Shown here: piece after piece, positions 43,885-43,999 of the stretch | Layout: every line of letters starts with the position of its first letter | Position numbering within the stretch: position 1 is the first letter of the stretch | From: Vicinamibacterales bacterium | GTDB lineage: Bacteria > Acidobacteriota > Vicinamibacteria > Vicinamibacterales > JAKQTR01 | DNA: 43,999 bases | Direction: 5' to 3' | NCBI GenBank assembly: GCA_025456345.1 | Contig: JALOKU010000047.1 | Coordinates: 1-43,999, forward strand | Program-made: the position numbers and the translations under genes | Notes under the pieces: model-generated | What the model saw: the letters and a program-made list of their open reading frames with translations, nothing else | The model's database searches: none | What the model was told of the DNA's origin: nothing

Positions 43885-43999
43885 GAATTTTCTAGCAAAT
43901 CAACGTATTTCTGCACACGCTGGGAATCCGGGTAAGCACAGGGTAAGCAACGCGGCGCGTTTCTCGCGACACTCGAAGCTTGGCCCCGAAGGCGCTGCG
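43885..43999. other. Region after the tRNA, no gene seen
   Basis: It holds GGTAAGCA twice within 19 nt (43932-43949) and an A/T-rich stretch just after the CCA end. The sequence drops in GC relative to the rest. No reading frame of interest is visible before the window ends, so an integrated element starting here can neither be shown nor excluded. Confidence 0.4.

Noticed and set aside
43098-43916. Minus-strand frame of 272 codons across the tRNA, containing GGRTRTDDLLITNQLLYQLSYAG-like sequence
   Set aside because: That peptide is the known spurious translation of the reverse strand of tRNA genes; the frame also lies antisense to the vapBC pair.

Overview
The window is a high-GC bacterial chromosome segment. 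The mix of genes suggests an Acidobacteriota member, probably of the Vicinamibacteria type: single-copy housekeeping genes interleaved with Tat-secreted Gfo/Idh oxidoreductases, DUF1080 and DUF5916 proteins, a GH78 rhamnosidase and a MaeB-like/dikinase-like gene pair. That placement is inference from gene content, not from a marker-gene tree.

Layout. 1-841: start of a minus-strand gene (probably rpsA) behind cmk. 992-3292: an alpha/beta hydrolase and rluB on the plus strand, rluB overlapping scpB tail to tail. 3105-7663: minus-strand uvrC-trpS-scpA-scpB. 7721-8566: a CDP-alcohol phosphatidyltransferase. 8684-10589: minus-strand efp, a damaged tdk and a small membrane protein. 10713-12309: a stress pair, hsp20 and a DegP-type protease. 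12404-17327: a tightly coupled repair operon uvrA, HEAT-repeat lipoprotein-like/secreted protein and mpg. 17507-23859: a histidine operon hisI-G-D-C-B-H-F-A with a His-codon-rich leader peptide and attenuator-like foldings in front. 23941-30906: secreted peptidase C69, GH78 rhamnosidase and a DUF5916 outer-membrane-type protein. 31006-38390: a two-gene operon of a very large PEP-synthase-like protein with an unusual domain order and a malic-enzyme-like protein that has lost its catalytic residues. 38523-42133: DUF2784, a Tat-exported aldo/keto-reductase-like protein, DUF1080 and a Tat-exported Gfo/Idh oxidoreductase. 42190-43691: two VapBC-type toxin-antitoxin pairs facing away from each other. 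43809-43884: tRNA-Thr(CGU).

Three layers of structure are not explained by the genes. First, most intergenic gaps hold arrays of 7-nt words (at least eleven sites), often in one unbroken 7-nt register, frequently as long inverted repeats, and often containing the stop codon of the neighbouring gene; one such array lies in frame inside the dikinase-like gene. Two sites are copies of one 111-113 nt element with a conserved core. Second, three housekeeping genes (tdk, uvrA, hisG) each carry one short deletion of about 37-58 nt in a highly conserved motif, which is either real decay or a systematic assembly problem. Third, several genes have a -10-like hexamer only 6-9 nt before the start codon, suggesting leaderless transcripts, including the his leader peptide itself.

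The best candidates for an undescribed system are the dikinase-like/malic-like operon (33261-38390 with 31006-33264), the leaderless His-leader attenuator, and the heptad arrays.
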